The notes below the pieces were generated by a model that saw only the letters and a list, made by a program, of their open reading frames with translations, was not told the origin of the DNA and ran no database searches. DNA of 64,000 bases from Monoplex corrugatus (Eukaryota > Mollusca > Gastropoda > Littorinimorpha > Ranellidae). Below, one piece after another: positions 1 through 12,149 of this stretch (within the stretch, counting starts at the first letter, position 1; each line of letters opens with the position of its first letter). The translations under genes were made by a program, and so were the position numbers. Where the stretch lies: positions 2,174,393-2,238,392 of the forward strand of contig CM060312.1 in NCBI GenBank assembly GCA_030674185.1, written 5' to 3'.

Positions 1-29
1 CTGTTTGTTTCTTTGTTTGTTTGCCTGTT

Positions 30-64
<35 letters not shown>

Positions 65-1560
65 TTGTTTGCTTGTTTGTCTGTTTGTTTGTTTGTCTGT
101 TTGTCTGTCTGTTGTTTGTTTGTCTGTCTGTTTGTTTGTTTGTCTGCCTGTTTGTCTGTCTGCCTGTCTGTCTGTTTGTTTGTTTGTTTGTCTGGCTGTT
201 TGTCTGTCTGTCTGTCTGTTTGTTTGTTTGTTTGTCTGCCTGTTTGTCTGTCTGCCTGTTTGTCTGTCTGTTTGTCTGTCTGTCGTTGTCTGTTTTGGTT
301 GTTTTTGTTTGTTTGTTTTGTTTTGTTTGTTTGTTGTGTTGTTGTTTGTTGTTGTTGTTGGTTGTTTGTTGTTTGTTTGTTGTTGTTGTTTGTTTGTTTG
401 GTTTGGTTGGTGTTTGTTTGGTTTGGTTTGGTGTTGGTTGTTTGTTTGTTGGTTGTGTTGGTTGTTTTGTTGTTTGTTTTGTTTGGTTTGGTTTTTGGTT
501 GGTTGGTTGTTTGGTTGTTGTTTGTTGTGTTTTGTTTTGGTTGGTTGGTTGTTTGTTGGTTGTTTGTTGTTGTTGTTTGGTTGTTTGGTTGGTTGTTTGG
601 TTGGTTGTTGTTGTTGTTTGGTTGTTGGTTGGTTGTTTGGTTGTTGTTGGTTGTTGTTGGTTGTTTGGTTGTTGTGTTTGGTTGTTGTTGTGTTGGTTGT
701 TGGGTTTGGTTGGGGTTGGTTGGTTTTTGTTTGTTTGGTTGGTTTTGGTTGGTTGGTTGTTGGTTTTGTTGTTTGGTTGTTGGTTGGTTGTTTGGTTGTT
801 TGTTGTTGTGTTGTTGGTTGTTGGTTGTTGTTTGTTGTTGGTTGGTTGGTTGGTTGTTGGTGTTTGTTGGTTGGTTTGGTTGGTTTGGTTTTGTTTGGTT
901 GGTTGGTTTGTGGTTGGTTGGTTGGTTGGTTGTTGGTTGGTGTGGTGTTGGTTGGTTGTTGTTGGTTGGTGTGGTTGGGTTGGTTGGTTGTTGGTTGGTT
1001 GGTTGGTTTGGTTGGTTGGTTGGTTGGTTGGTTGGTTGGTTGGTTGTTGTGTTGGTTGGTTGGTTGTTGGTTGGTTGTTGGTTGTTGTTGGTTGTGTTGT
1101 TGTTGTTGTGTTGGTTGTTGTTTGTTGGTTGGTTGTTGTTGTGTTGTTGGTTGGTTGGTTGGTTGGTTGTTTGTTGGTGTTGGTTGGTTGGTTGGTTGGT
1201 TGGTTGGTTGGTTGGTTGGTTGGTTGTTGTTGGTGTTGTTGGTTGGTTGTTGGTTGGTTGGTTGTGTTGGGTTGGTTGGTTGGTTTTGTGTTGGTTGGTT
1301 GGTTGTTGCTGTTGTTGCTTGCTTGTTGCTTGCTTGTTGCTTGCTTGCTTGTGTGTTGGTTGGTTGGTTGTGATTGGTTGGTTGGTTGGTGATGGTTGTT
1401 GGTGTTGGTTGGTTGGTTGGTTGGTTGGTTGGTTGGTTGGTTGGTTGGTTTGGTTGGTTGGTTTGCGTGCTTGCTTGCTTGCTTCTGTGTTTGCGTGTTT
1501 CTGTTTTGTTTTTGTTTGTTTTTTATTTGTTTTTTTTGTTTTGTTTGTCTGTCTCACAAT
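1..1560. repeat. Long (TCTG/TTTG)n to (TTGG)n tetranucleotide tract
   Basis: About 1.56 kb of nearly A-free, T/G-rich tetranucleotide repeat. Roughly positions 1-290 alternate TTTG and TCTG, 290-540 are mainly TTTG with TTG, and 540-1455 are mainly TTGG with TTGTTG interruptions. A short TTGC patch lies near 1310-1350, and T-rich sequence follows to 1560. All three forward frames stay open because the motif contains no stop codon, so the Cys/Leu/Val/Gly/Trp-rich translations are not genes. The tract probably continues left of the window. Confidence 0.97.
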
Positions 1561-2124
1561 TTTAATTGGAATATGTCCAAGAGATATTCGTCGTACGCTG
1601 TGCCCCAAATTCCTAATGATAATCTGACAGATTGCTTCAGATGCGCAAAACTTATGCGTCGGCAATGTTTTGCAATGGAATGAAGGGGGTTAGGGTGGTG
1701 GTGGTGGTGGGGTGGGGTGAGGGTGGGGTGTGGGGTGGTGGGGTGAGGTGTTGGGGGTGGATGTATAAAACACACAAATGACGCTAGCAGAGAGGTTGAA
1801 GCTCTCAGATGGACAGCCAACAGGCCAGTGTTTCACTTTATGGGCTGAAACTGAACTGCACACATCAAATCTTGACAAGTTCGTCTGTTTGTTTGTTTGT
1901 TTTGTAGCCACACACAGGCCACCACGGGTCGATCAACGTCAATAAAAGGGAACGTGTTTTTAATCCTGTCGGCTGATGAGACAGAAGAAAGAAAGAGTGC
2001 GGGAGGGAGAGAGGAGAGAGAGAGAGGGAGGGAGAGAAGAGAGAGAGGGAGAGAGGGAGAGAGAAAGAAGTGAGGAGGGTAGGGACTGGTAGAGGGAAGA
2101 GAGATGTTCCGTCTGATATCGACA
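1561..2124. other. Short unassigned stretch with G-rich and purine-rich tracts
   Basis: No gene is visible. There is a (GGT/GGGGT)n G-rich run at about 1686-1760, and a GAGA-type polypurine run at about 1982-2075. Positions 1575-1635 resemble repeat family S loosely, but the match is too weak to call. Confidence 0.6.
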
Positions 2125-2285
2125 GAGTGAAGTGTCCACTTCTCATTTTGTTCAAGAGGGAATCATTGCACTCAGACAATTACATATGCGCTCCCTCACA
2201 CAGACATGGCAGTAAGTGTCTGGCAGACTCCTTAAGCCCACGCGAAATCATATGCCCTGGCAAGGTGTGTAAGAGGGAAGGGGTT
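2125..2285 (+). repeat. Interspersed repeat family S, copy 1
   Basis: This stretch contains the block order TTCAAGAG, CATATGCGCTCC, CTGGCAGACTCC and CCTGGCAAGG. The same order recurs near 12150-12218 with 13052-13072, and partly at 14475-14590. An approximate reverse-strand copy lies at 18695-18800. Its class is unknown and I see no coding capacity. Its end abuts the TTGG/TG satellite that follows. Confidence 0.6.
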
Positions 2286-2409
2286 CGTTGGTTGGTTGGT
2301 TGGTTGGTATGTGTGTACAGTGTGCAGTGTGTACGAGTGTGTGTACAGTATGTACGTGTGTGTGTGTGTGTGTGTGTGTTGTGTGTGTTGTGTGTGTGTG
2401 TGTACTGTG

Positions 2410-2446
<37 letters not shown>

Positions 2447-2452
2447 AGTGTG

Positions 2453-2499
<47 letters not shown>

Positions 2500-2506
2500 A
2501 GTGTGT

Positions 2507-2552
<46 letters not shown>

Positions 2553-2703
2553 AGTGTGCAGTGGTACGTGTGTGTGTACAGTGTGCAGTGTGTACGTGTG
2601 TGTGTGTTGTGTGGTGTGTGTGTGTGTGTGTGTGTGTTGTGTGTGTGTGTGTGTGTGTGTGTACAGTGTGCAGTGTGTACTGTGTGGTGGTGTGTGTGAG
2701 TGT

Positions 2704-2758
<55 letters not shown>

Positions 2759-3171
2759 GTGTACAGTGTGCAGTGTGTGTGTACAGTGTGGTGTGTACGT
2801 GTGTGTGTGTGTGTGTGTGTGTGTGGTGTGTTGTGTGTACAGTGTGCAGTGTGTGTATGTGTGTACAGTGTGTCGTGTGGTGTACATGTGCAGTGTGTAC
2901 TTGTGTGTGTGTGTGTCAGTGTGTACGTGTGTGTAGTGTGTCGTGTGTGTGTGTGTGTGTGTGTGTGGTTGTGTGTGTGTGTGTGTACAGTGTGCAGTGT
3001 GTAGTGTGTGTACATGTGTGTACGTGTGTGTACAGTGTGCAGTGTGTACGTGTGTGTGTACAGTGTGCAGTGTGTACGTGTGTGTACAGTGTGCAGTGTG
3101 TTGTGTGCGTGGTGTGTATGTGTGCAGGTGTGTGTATGTGTGTTACAGTGTGTCAGTGTGTACGTGTGTGT

Positions 3172-3207
<36 letters not shown>

Positions 3208-3960
3208 TGTGTGTGTGTGTGTACAGTGGTGTACGTGTGTGTGTACAGTGTGTACGTGTGTGTGTACGTTGTGTGGTGTGTGTGTGTGTGCATGTGTGTG
3301 TGTGTGTGTGTGTGTGTTGTGTGTACAGTGTGTCGTGTGTACGTGTGCAGTGTGTACGTGTGTGTACAGTGTGCAGTGTGTACGGTGTACAGTGTGCAGT
3401 GTTATGTTGCATGTGCATTGTGTACGTGTGTGTGTAAGTGTGCGTGTGTTTGTGTTACTGTGCAGTGTGTGTACAGTGTGCAGTGTTACTGTGTGTGTAC
3501 TGTGCAGTGTGTACTGTGTGTTACATTGTGCAGTGTGTACGTGATGTGACATTGTGCGTGTGTGATGTGTGTGTGACAGTGCATGTCGTGTGTGTGTACA
3601 TGTGCAGTGTGTTATGGTGTGTACAGTGCAGTGTGTACAGTGTGTGTAGTTAGTGTGCAGTGTGTATATGTATGTGTGTTACATTGCAGTGTGTATATGT
3701 GTGTGTGTGTGTGTGTTGTCATGTGCAGTGTGTACTGTTGTGTACAGTGTGACGTGTGTTGTACAGTGTGCAGTGTTAGGTTGTACAGTGTGCAGTTGTT
3801 TACGGTGCAGTGTGTACGTGTGTACAGTGTGCAGTGTGTGTATAGTGTGCAGTGTGGTGTATAGTGTGCAGTGTACGTGTGTGTATAGTGTGCAGAGTGT
3901 ACGTGTTTGTATAGTGTGCAGTGTGTACGTGTGTGTATAGTGTGCAGTGTGAGAGCATTG
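2284..3960. repeat. TG-rich complex satellite with TACAGTGTGCAGTG punctuation
   Basis: A short (TTGG)5 run at about 2284-2307 leads into 1.65 kb of (TG)n. The (TG)n is interrupted at irregular intervals by GTGTACAGTGTGCAGTGTG-type blocks. Pure (TG)n dominates up to about 3000, and the punctuated form dominates from 3000 to 3960. Both strands stay open over long distances (Val/Cys-rich one way, Thr/His-rich the other), which is a property of the repeat and not evidence of genes. Confidence 0.95.
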
Positions 3961-4013
3961 TGATCATGAACTGAGTGCATGTCTTCATGTCAATGACAGA
4001 CCTCACTAATTGA

Positions 4014-4066
<53 letters not shown>
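4014..4066. repeat. (CA)n microsatellite abutting the LINE 5' end
   Basis: An uninterrupted (CA)n of about 53 bp. It runs straight into the truncated endonuclease reading frame of the downstream retrotransposon, so it marks the element's 5' junction. Confidence 0.95.
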
Positions 4067-4068
<2 letters not shown>

Positions 4069-4652
4069 ACCAACGTGACAAGTGGATAGTTGGTGGTGAT
4101 TTTAATGCACATGCCCCATTTTGGGACAAGAATTGTAAAATCATAACTAGCAACAGGTTGCTTGAAAACATTATAGATTCCAATTTATACTTACTAAAAA
4201 ACGGACACGTTACCCGTGTCCCTGATATACCAACCCACAGACCCACAGCTATCGACCTTACCTTAATCTCACCATCGCTAGCACCAAATGCCACATGGCA
4301 AACAGAGGATGACTTGTTGGGATCAGATCACATCCCTATATTTCTTACCCTTAACCTTTTCACTGAGTTTGATGCAATACCAAAAGATAGTTTACCTAAG
4401 TTTAACTATAAGTACGCAGACTGGGCCGCTTTTAAAGCTTTCCTACGAAATACAAGAACAGATCTATCTGAAACAACGACCTTAAACGATATGTACGCAG
4501 ATTTCTGTAAGTCACTCTTAAGGGCTGCAAAAATTTCAGTTCCAGAACTTAAAGCGTCAAAAACAGGAAAACATCACGGAAACGTCTGGTGGAATAAAAA
4601 TTGTGAAAAGGCAGTCAACGAAAAGAAAGAAAAATACAAACAATATATATAG
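4065..4652 (+). pseudogene. LINE ORF2 part 1: APE-type endonuclease, C-terminal portion
   Basis: The frame is open from inside the (CA)n to a stop at 4650-4652. GDFNAH at 4095-4112 carries the conserved Asp and Asn of apurinic-like endonucleases, and SDH at 4323-4331 is the terminal catalytic Asp-His motif (followed by IPI). The N-terminal half with the catalytic Glu is absent. The stop follows a TATATATAT run at about 4643-4651, and homology continues in another frame directly downstream. A dinucleotide indel therefore ended this frame, not a natural terminus. Confidence 0.88.
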
Positions 4653-5416
4653 CTAATAGGTCACCTAAAAATCATATGGCGATGAAAAGTGCCAACATAA
4701 ACTGTAACAGAGTCATAGAACAAGCTAAAGAACAATATTGGACATCTTTTTGTACATATGAAGTAAGTGACCATAAAGATATGCAAAAGATTTGGGAAAA
4801 ACTGAAAACAATGAAAAATGGGATCAAGTTGCCATCAATTCCAGTAAAGCTAGAAAACAACCCTTTACCTAGCTCACAGGAGAAAGCAGAAGCTTTTGCA
4901 GACATGTTTGCTGAGGTTTGTCGAGTAGAAGGACTTCCTGCCTCTAGTAGAAATTATAGGGTACAGGAAGAAAAGACCGACGCATACAAGGATCCTGCCC
5001 CAGATAATATGCATTACGTAAATGCACCAATCACGCTCCAAGAATTAATAGATGCCATTAAATCAATTCCAAATAAAAAGACATCAGTAGGATTTGATGC
5101 AATTTCCAATGAGATGTTGAAAATTTTACCAGAAAATTTTTTAATCTTGCTACATAATATGTTCAAAAAATGCTGGAATAGTGGCAAACTGCCTGACTAT
5201 TGGAAACAATCAATAGTGGTTCCTATACTAAAAGCAGGTAAATGTAATACTGACTTGAAAAACTATAGGCCAATTGCAATAACATCGCACGTATGTAAAC
5301 TGATGGAGAAAATAATTTTAAAGAGACTGATGCATTACTGTGAAAAGAATAACATATTACCGGTGAATCAGGCAGGATTTAGAAAAGGCAGGTCACCAGT
5401 GGAACTCCTTACAAAC
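4652..5416 (+). pseudogene. LINE ORF2 part 2: linker and N-terminal reverse transcriptase
   Basis: This frame starts at the TATATAT shift and carries the usual linker of Arg/Lys-rich and Gln/Tyr/Trp residues. The first RT motifs follow: KNYRPIAITS at about 5260-5290 and NQAGFRKGRS at about 5365-5395. It stops at 5417-5419. The following bases read on as RT in a different frame, and the shift maps to a short A run (5413-5415). Family knowledge makes this RT motifs 1 and 2 with the fingers region. The first Met (4676) is an accident of the frame shift. Confidence 0.87.
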
Positions 5417-6853
5417 TAACCACTAATATCAAACAACAATTTGCCAGACGTCAATGTGTTTTAGCTACATTTTTTGATATCACTAAAGCATACGACCAAG
5501 TATGGCACTCCAGATTATTACTCAAATTGAAAAGTATTGGGCTGACAGGTCACATTTTTGATTATGTCAAATGCTTCTTAGAAGACCGTGTAATTCAAAC
5601 GAGGATCGAAAATATGTATTCCACAAAACGATTTCTTCAAATGGGTATCCCTCAGGGATCCGTTATTGCTCCCCTTCTCTTCATGATCTTATTGCATGAC
5701 TTACCCAGTAAAATTTCTAAACATGTAACTTTAGCTCAATATGCTGACGATTTATGCATGTGGATGCAGGTAAATATGAAAAAGAAAACTCCTTTGCGCT
5801 GTATTAATTATACACGTAAATGCTACCAATTAGAACTCGATAAAATAGCACGATATATGGTAGAAAATGGACTGCATCTATCCGTGGAAAAAACAAAGAT
5901 AGTTTTATTTAACAGTGGAGCTAACCCTGCAAGTGTTCCCACGTTCAAAGTGGGAGATACTCTTCTTCAGTATAACGAGTCGGTTAAATTCTTTGGAGTT
6001 TTCCTTACAGCGAAATTATCTTGGAATAAGCATATTGAATACTTATTAACAAAAGCTCAAAAAAGTTTAAATTTCTTGAAAATAGTTCGCAAACAGATAT
6101 GGGGACAAGATGCATCAACACTTGTTCATCTCTGTAAATCGCTTATTAGATCTAAATTAACCTATGCCCAAGAAATCTTCTTCAGTGCACCAAAACACTT
6201 ACTAACAAAACTGCAGAGCATAGATTGTAAAGGTTTCAAACTTGCGCTGGGTCTTCCAATGCATGCCTCTTGCCATCGCACATACAATGCAATCAAATTG
6301 TTACCGCTAGATGAACACAGGAAAGTCGCTTCTACTAAATTTTTGTTAAGAAACACTACTATAGAAAAAAGCATCGAAACAGAGACAAAAGTAAGATCAG
6401 ACACCGACTTTCCAAAAAGAGCTAAATCAATAGCCACACAGGTCACACTTGCAACATTTACAGCTGATGTTATGAAAGGCTCTGGAATTGATCTAGACAC
6501 AGGTCCTGTAACTTTAAGACCTTCGTTTTCACCAGTACCCAGTTGGGAACTCCAAAGAGCACGATTTGACATACACCACACTGACTTAAAAAAAGAAGAT
6601 AATATCAACTTACTGGCGAGTCAAGTTAAATGTCATATAGAAGACTTTTATTCCGATCACTTGAAAGTTTACACTGATGGATCAATAATTGAAAGGCAAG
6701 CAGGCTCAGCGTTTTTAATACCTGCTCTCAAAATTGAGAAATCTTTCTATATAGGACTTAATAAATCTGTCTTTACTGCAGAACTACTTGCAATCCTAAT
6801 GGCTTTGAATTATATAATCAATCTTCCTAGGACGATTCCCAAGATACTTTTTT
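5416..6853 (+). pseudogene. LINE ORF2 part 3: reverse transcriptase core and first half of RNase H
   Basis: Motif A (DITKAYD) lies at 5476-5496, motif B (GIPQGS) at 5644-5661 and catalytic YADD at 5740-5751. Thumb-type sequence follows (FFGVFLTAKLSWNKHI). The RNase H domain opens with YTDGS, whose Asp codon is 6676-6678, and AELLAIL, whose Glu codon is 6781-6783. All residues needed for RT chemistry are present. The frame then fails in a T7 run at 6848-6854. The region from 5416 to the first Met at 5527 also belongs to the protein. Confidence 0.9.
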
Positions 6854-7459
6854 TGCGTTGATTCAAAATCTGTACTTCAAGCTCTTGAATTATCAAAATT
6901 ACAAACAAGATCTGAAATGATATTGGAAATTATTCACTTGATTAATAGTTTATCCTTAAGAGGCACTGATATTACTTTCTGCTGGATACCATCTCATAGT
7001 TCTTTTCATTACAATGATATGGTTGATAGGGCTGCCAAACGGGGGGCAAAGAGCTCACCAGATTCAAATCATATACAATTTTCCCTCTCATTGCATGAGT
7101 GTTATACCTTAGTGGACGCCTACGGATGGAAGCAGTTTCAAGATAAACAGAAAAAGTATGAAAAATGTTACATGAATTTTGAAATTAGCAAAACACCTAA
7201 GCGGTTCCCTGCCAGTAGAAGTATACAATCCCTTATGTATAGGTGGAAACTTAATGCATTCAAAACAAAATACACCAGGAATGTAGTGTGTCTGTGTGGA
7301 AAGAAGATAACACATAGTCATATTCTTTCATGCGTTCGGGTAAAACGACATATACCTACGTTATCAACGAAGACAGTTTCTGACATATTTGCCTCACCAT
7401 TCTTAACATATGAATTTTTTGTTAGCCTGTCAAAAAGTCCTATAGCGAATTATCTTTAA
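6854..7459 (+). pseudogene. LINE ORF2 part 4: RNase H second half and terminal Cys/His knuckle
   Basis: After the T7 shift the frame gives VDSKS with the third RNase H acidic residue (6860-6862), then CWIPSH and the fourth Asp in NDMVDRAAKRGA (codon 7025-7027). A C-x1-C-x7-H-x3-C pattern at 7289-7333 resembles the C-terminal zinc-knuckle of many I- and Jockey-group LINEs. The natural stop is at 7457-7459. All four RNase H carboxylates are present across the two segments. Confidence 0.87.
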
Positions 7460-7564
7460 TGCGCCGTTATTTCTCATGTTCAATGTTATGGTTAGCTAAT
7501 TTTATTGTTTCAATCGTTAATTATGATAATGTCATTTGCGAATGTTCTTTCTCGTCTTCGGCAC

Positions 7565-7598
<34 letters not shown>

Positions 7599-7710
7599 AA
7601 GATTAACCATTTCCAAGTTTCCTCTTTTCTCCACAGGGTTTTTTTGCTTTTTTTGTTTTTTGTCTAAAATCACTTTAGTGAATAGACATTAAATCAAAGA
7701 CCACCACCAC

Positions 7711-7718
7711 ACACGCAC

Positions 7719-7753
<35 letters not shown>

Positions 7754-8016
7754 AATTATATAGATGTATATGTATACATGTATATACACACACAGCACAC
7801 ACACACACAGACACACACACACACACACACTACCTCTGTCTACCTCTCTTTCTTTCTCTCTCATCTATATATATATATATATATATATATATGTAAATAT
7901 ATATATATATATATATGTATGTTGTGTGTGTGTGTGTGTGAATGTGTGTGTATGTGTGTCTGAATGTGTGTGTGTGTGTTGTGTATGTGTGTTTTGTTGT
8001 GCAGTGAGTGTGTGAG

Positions 8017-8099
<83 letters not shown>

Positions 8100-8148
8100 T
8101 GTGTGTGTATATACATGTATACATATATATACATAATATAATTATATA

Positions 8149-8214
<66 letters not shown>

Positions 8215-8300
8215 GCACACACACGCCTGTGCGCGTAAATACACACACACACGCACAAACACACACACGTACACATGCACACACATACACACACACACCT
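7711..8300. repeat. Compound CA / TA / TG microsatellite cluster
   Basis: In order: CA-rich with TA (7711-7755), CA (7788-7831), TA (7866-7917), TG (7921-8100 with a pure 72-bp block at about 8021-8092), TA (8108-8212) and CA (8213-8300). The CA-TA-TG and TG-TA-CA order makes the cluster self-complementary at several scales, so large hairpins are possible. Confidence 0.95.
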
Positions 8301-8450
8301 CCTCTCATTTTCTGCCTCTGTCTCTTTCTGCGTCTGTCTCTCTGTTTCTCTGTCTGTCTGTCTGTCTGCCTGTCTCCCTGTCTGCCTTTCTGTCTGTCTG
8401 GCTGTCTACCTCTCTCTCTCTCTCTCTCTAGCACTCTCTCTCTCTCTGTG
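8300..8450. repeat. (TCTG)n/(TC)n pyrimidine-rich tract
   Basis: Degenerate TCTG and TC repeats with poly-pyrimidine bias on the plus strand. Positions 8451-8640 after it hold no recognisable feature. Confidence 0.9.
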
Positions 8451-8649
8451 GAAGGTTTTGCTTTCGATTTCAGGCTTTCACTGCGTCTATGCAAGTGCTG
8501 ACCCTGGCAAGGCCGATTCCAGCAGAACTAGCAAAGAAAACATTGGAAAGAAAAACATGATAAATGAACAAACGTCGTGTTGGTCTGCTGGGTTGAAATG
8601 CACAGAGAATCTGGTGACAGCAGTGCACATACGGCACAACACTGTCTAA

Positions 8650-9040
8650 CAGTGCACAACACTGACTGTGAACACAACACTGACTGTGAACACAACACTG
8701 ACTGTGAACACAACACTGACTGTGAACACAACACTGACTGTGAACACAACACTGACTGTGAACACAACACTGTGAACACAACACTGACTGTGAACACATA
8801 CTTGACAACACTGTGAACACAACACTGACTGTGAACACAATACTGTGAACACAACACTGACTGTGAACACAACACTGACTGTGAACACAACACTGACTGT
8901 GAACACAACACTGACTGTGACACACTGACTGTGAACAACACTGACTGTGAACACAACACTGATGTGAACACAAACTGACTGTGAACACAACACTGACTGT
9001 GAACACAACACTGTGAACACAACACTGTGAACACAACACT
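8650..9040. repeat. 18-bp minisatellite, unit AACACTGACTGTGAACAC
   Basis: Roughly 20 copies of an 18-bp unit, some shortened to 14 bp by loss of GACT. It grades directly into the 14-bp array downstream, so the two share an origin. Open frames on the minus strand here are repeat artefacts. Confidence 0.95.
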
Positions 9041-12000
9041 GCTTTGAACACAACACTGTGAGCACAACACTGTGAACACAACACTGTGAGCACAACACTG
9101 TGCAACACAACACTGTAACACAACAACACTGTCAACACAACACTGTCAACACAACACTGTAACACAACACTGTCAACACAACATCAACACAACACTGTCA
9201 ACACAACACTGTGCAACACAACACTGTCAACACAACACTGTCAACCACAACACTGTCAACACAACACTGTCAACACAACACTGTCAACACAACACTGTAA
9301 CACAACACTGTCAACACAACACTGTCACACAACACTGTCAACACAACACTGTAACAACACAACACTGTCAACACAACACTGTCAACACAACACTGTAACA
9401 CAACACCTGTCAACACAACACTGTCACACAACACTGTCAACACAACACTGTACAACACTTAACACAACACTGTCAACACAACACTGTCACACACAACACT
9501 GTCAACACAACACTGCAACACAACACTGTCAACACAACACAACACTGTCAACACACAACACTGTCAACACACAAACACTGTCAACACAACACTGTAACAC
9601 AACACTGTCAACACAAACACTGTCAACACAACCAACTGTCAACACAACACGACACAACACTGTCAACACAACACTGTCAACACAACACTGTCAACACAAC
9701 ACAACACTGTCAACACAACACTGTCACACAACACTGTCAACACAACACTGTCAACACAACACTGTCAACACAACACTGTCAACACAACACTGTCAACACA
9801 ACACAACCTGTCAACACAACACAACACTGTCAACACAACACTGTCAACACAAACATGTCAACACAACACTGTCAAACACAACACAACACTGTCAACAACA
9901 CAACACAACACTGTCAACACAACACTGTCAACACAACACTGTCAACACAACACTGTCAACACAACACAACACTGTAACACAACTGCAACACAAACACTGT
10001 CAACACAACACTGTCAACACAACACTGTCAACACAACACAACTGTCAACACAACACTGTCAACACACACACTGTCAACACAACACTGTCAACACAACACT
10101 GTCAACACAACACTGTCACAACACCAACACAACACTGTCAACACAACACTGTCAACACAACAACACTGTAACACAACACCTGTCAACAACAACACTGTCA
10201 ACACAACACTGTCAACACAACACTGTCAACACAACACTGTCAACACAACACTGTCACACAACACAACACTGTCAACAAATGTCAACACACAACACAACAC
10301 TGTACCAACACAACACAACACTGTCAACCAACACAACACTGTCAACACAACACAACACTGTAACACAACACAACACAACACTGTCAACACAACACAACAC
10401 TGTCAACACAACCACTCAACACACAACACTGTCAACACAACACTGTCAACAAACACAACACTGTCAACACAAACAACACTGTCAACACAAACACTGTCAA
10501 CACAACATGCAACACACCAACACTGTCAACACAACACAACACTGTCAACACACACACACTGTCAACAACACAACACTGTCAACACACAACACTGTCAAAC
10601 ACAACACTGTCAACACAACACTGTCAACACACACACACTGTCAACACAACACTGTCAACACAACACAACACTGTCAACACAACACCACACAACACTGTCA
10701 ACACAAACACAACACTGTCAACACAACACTGTAACAACACAAACACTGTACACAACACAACACTGTCAACACAACACCATGTCAACACACAACACACATG
10801 TCAAACACACACACATGTCAACACAACACTGTCAACACAACACTGTAACACAACACAACACTGTCACAACACTGTAACACAACACAACACTGTCAACACA
10901 ACACGAACACAACACTGTCAAACAACACAACACGTCAACACAAACTGTCAACACAACACACACTGTCAACACAACACTGTCAAACACACAACACTGTCAA
11001 CACAACACTGTCAACACAACACTGTCAACAAACACAACACTGTCAACACAACACTGTCAAACACAACACAATCAACACAAACACAACACCACTGTCAACA
11101 CAACACTGTCACACAACCACAACACTGTCAACACAACACGTCAAACACACACTGTCAACACAACACAACACTGTCAACACAACACAACACAACACACACT
11201 GTCAACACAAACACGTCAACCAACAACACAACACTGTCAACACAACACAACACACACACACTGTCAACACAACACCAACACACATTCAACACACAACACA
11301 AACACAACACTTACAACACAACATGTCAACACAACACAACACTGTCACACAACACACAACACAACAAACACAACACAAACAACAAAACTGTCAACACACA
11401 CAGCACAACACACACAAACACAACACTGTCAACACAAACACAAACACACAACAAACACACACCTGTCAACACAACACACAAAACAACACAACACAAACAC
11501 TGTACCAAAAACACAACACAACACAACACAACACAACAACACAACACGACACACAACACAAACACTCAACACACAACACACACAACACAACACAACACAA
11601 CACAACAACATGTCAACAACACAACACAACACTGTCACAACACAAACACAACACAACACTGTCAACACACAACAACACACACTGTCAACACAACCACACA
11701 ACACTGTCAACACCACAACCACATGTCAACACAACACAACACACCAACACAACACAACACCACACACACACACACACACACAACACTGTCAACACACACA
11801 ACACAACACAACACTGTCAAACACACACACACAAACACACAACACAACACAACACTGTCACAACACAACATCACAACAACACACCAAACACAAACACACA
11901 ACACAACACAACAACACAACACTGTAACACAACCAACACAACACAACACACTGTAACACAACACAACACTGTAACACAACACAACACAACTGCAACACAA

Positions 12001-12130
12001 CACTAATCACACACACAACACAACCAACACAACTGCAACACAACACTGTAACACAACATGTCAACACAACAACACAACACAACACATACACAACACAACA
12101 CAACACAACACAACACACACAACACATTTT
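9040..12130. repeat. 14-bp satellite (AACACAACACTGTC)n decaying to (ACAAC)n
   Basis: About 3.1 kb of AACACAACACTGTC units, regular to about 10,250. Beyond that, extra CACAACA blocks are inserted between CTGTC marks. From about 11,300 to 12,130 it is mostly CACAACA with sparse CTGTCA. Single-base indels are frequent. Apparent ORFs (Thr/Gln/His/Asn-rich on +, Val/Cys/Leu-rich on -) follow from the composition. Confidence 0.95.
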
Positions 12131-12149
12131 GTGCCTGCGGAAGACATGT

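Larger units (their letters stand above)
4065..7712 (+). mobile_element. 5'-truncated non-LTR retrotransposon with EN, RT and RNase H
   Basis: One ORF2 polyprotein is readable across three frame shifts: apurinic-type endonuclease C-terminal half, reverse transcriptase, RNase H, then a Cys/His knuckle, ending at the stop at 7457-7459. A downstream RNase H domain with a GDFNA-type endonuclease is known from I-group LINEs (I, Nimb, ingi and relatives) and some R1/LOA lineages. I-group is my best placement but is not proven. ORF1 and the endonuclease N-terminus are missing. After the stop come an AT-rich 3' UTR, a T31 run at 7567-7597, a short motif at about 7663-7700 (GTCTAAAAnCAC...GTGAATAGACnTT) and (CA)n. 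The motif recurs before (CA)n near 17070 and 17195, so I take about 7712 as the 3' end. Confidence 0.9.

Noticed and set aside
1..1560. Telomeric repeat
   Set aside because: The motif is TTTG/TTGG with no TTAGGG or related telomere unit, and it does not match the usual animal telomere repeat.
5..1627. Three overlapping 450-540 residue Cys/Leu/Val-rich open frames
   Set aside because: They are translations of a TTTG/TTGG repeat lacking stop codons in all three frames; there is no other coding signature.
2248..3552. Long Thr/His-rich and Val/Cys-rich frames on both strands
   Set aside because: They follow from (TG)n/(CA)n; both strands and several frames are open at once.
4014..7712. Complete active LINE
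   Set aside because: The 5' end, any ORF1 and the endonuclease N-terminus are missing, and three frame shifts interrupt the remaining ORF.
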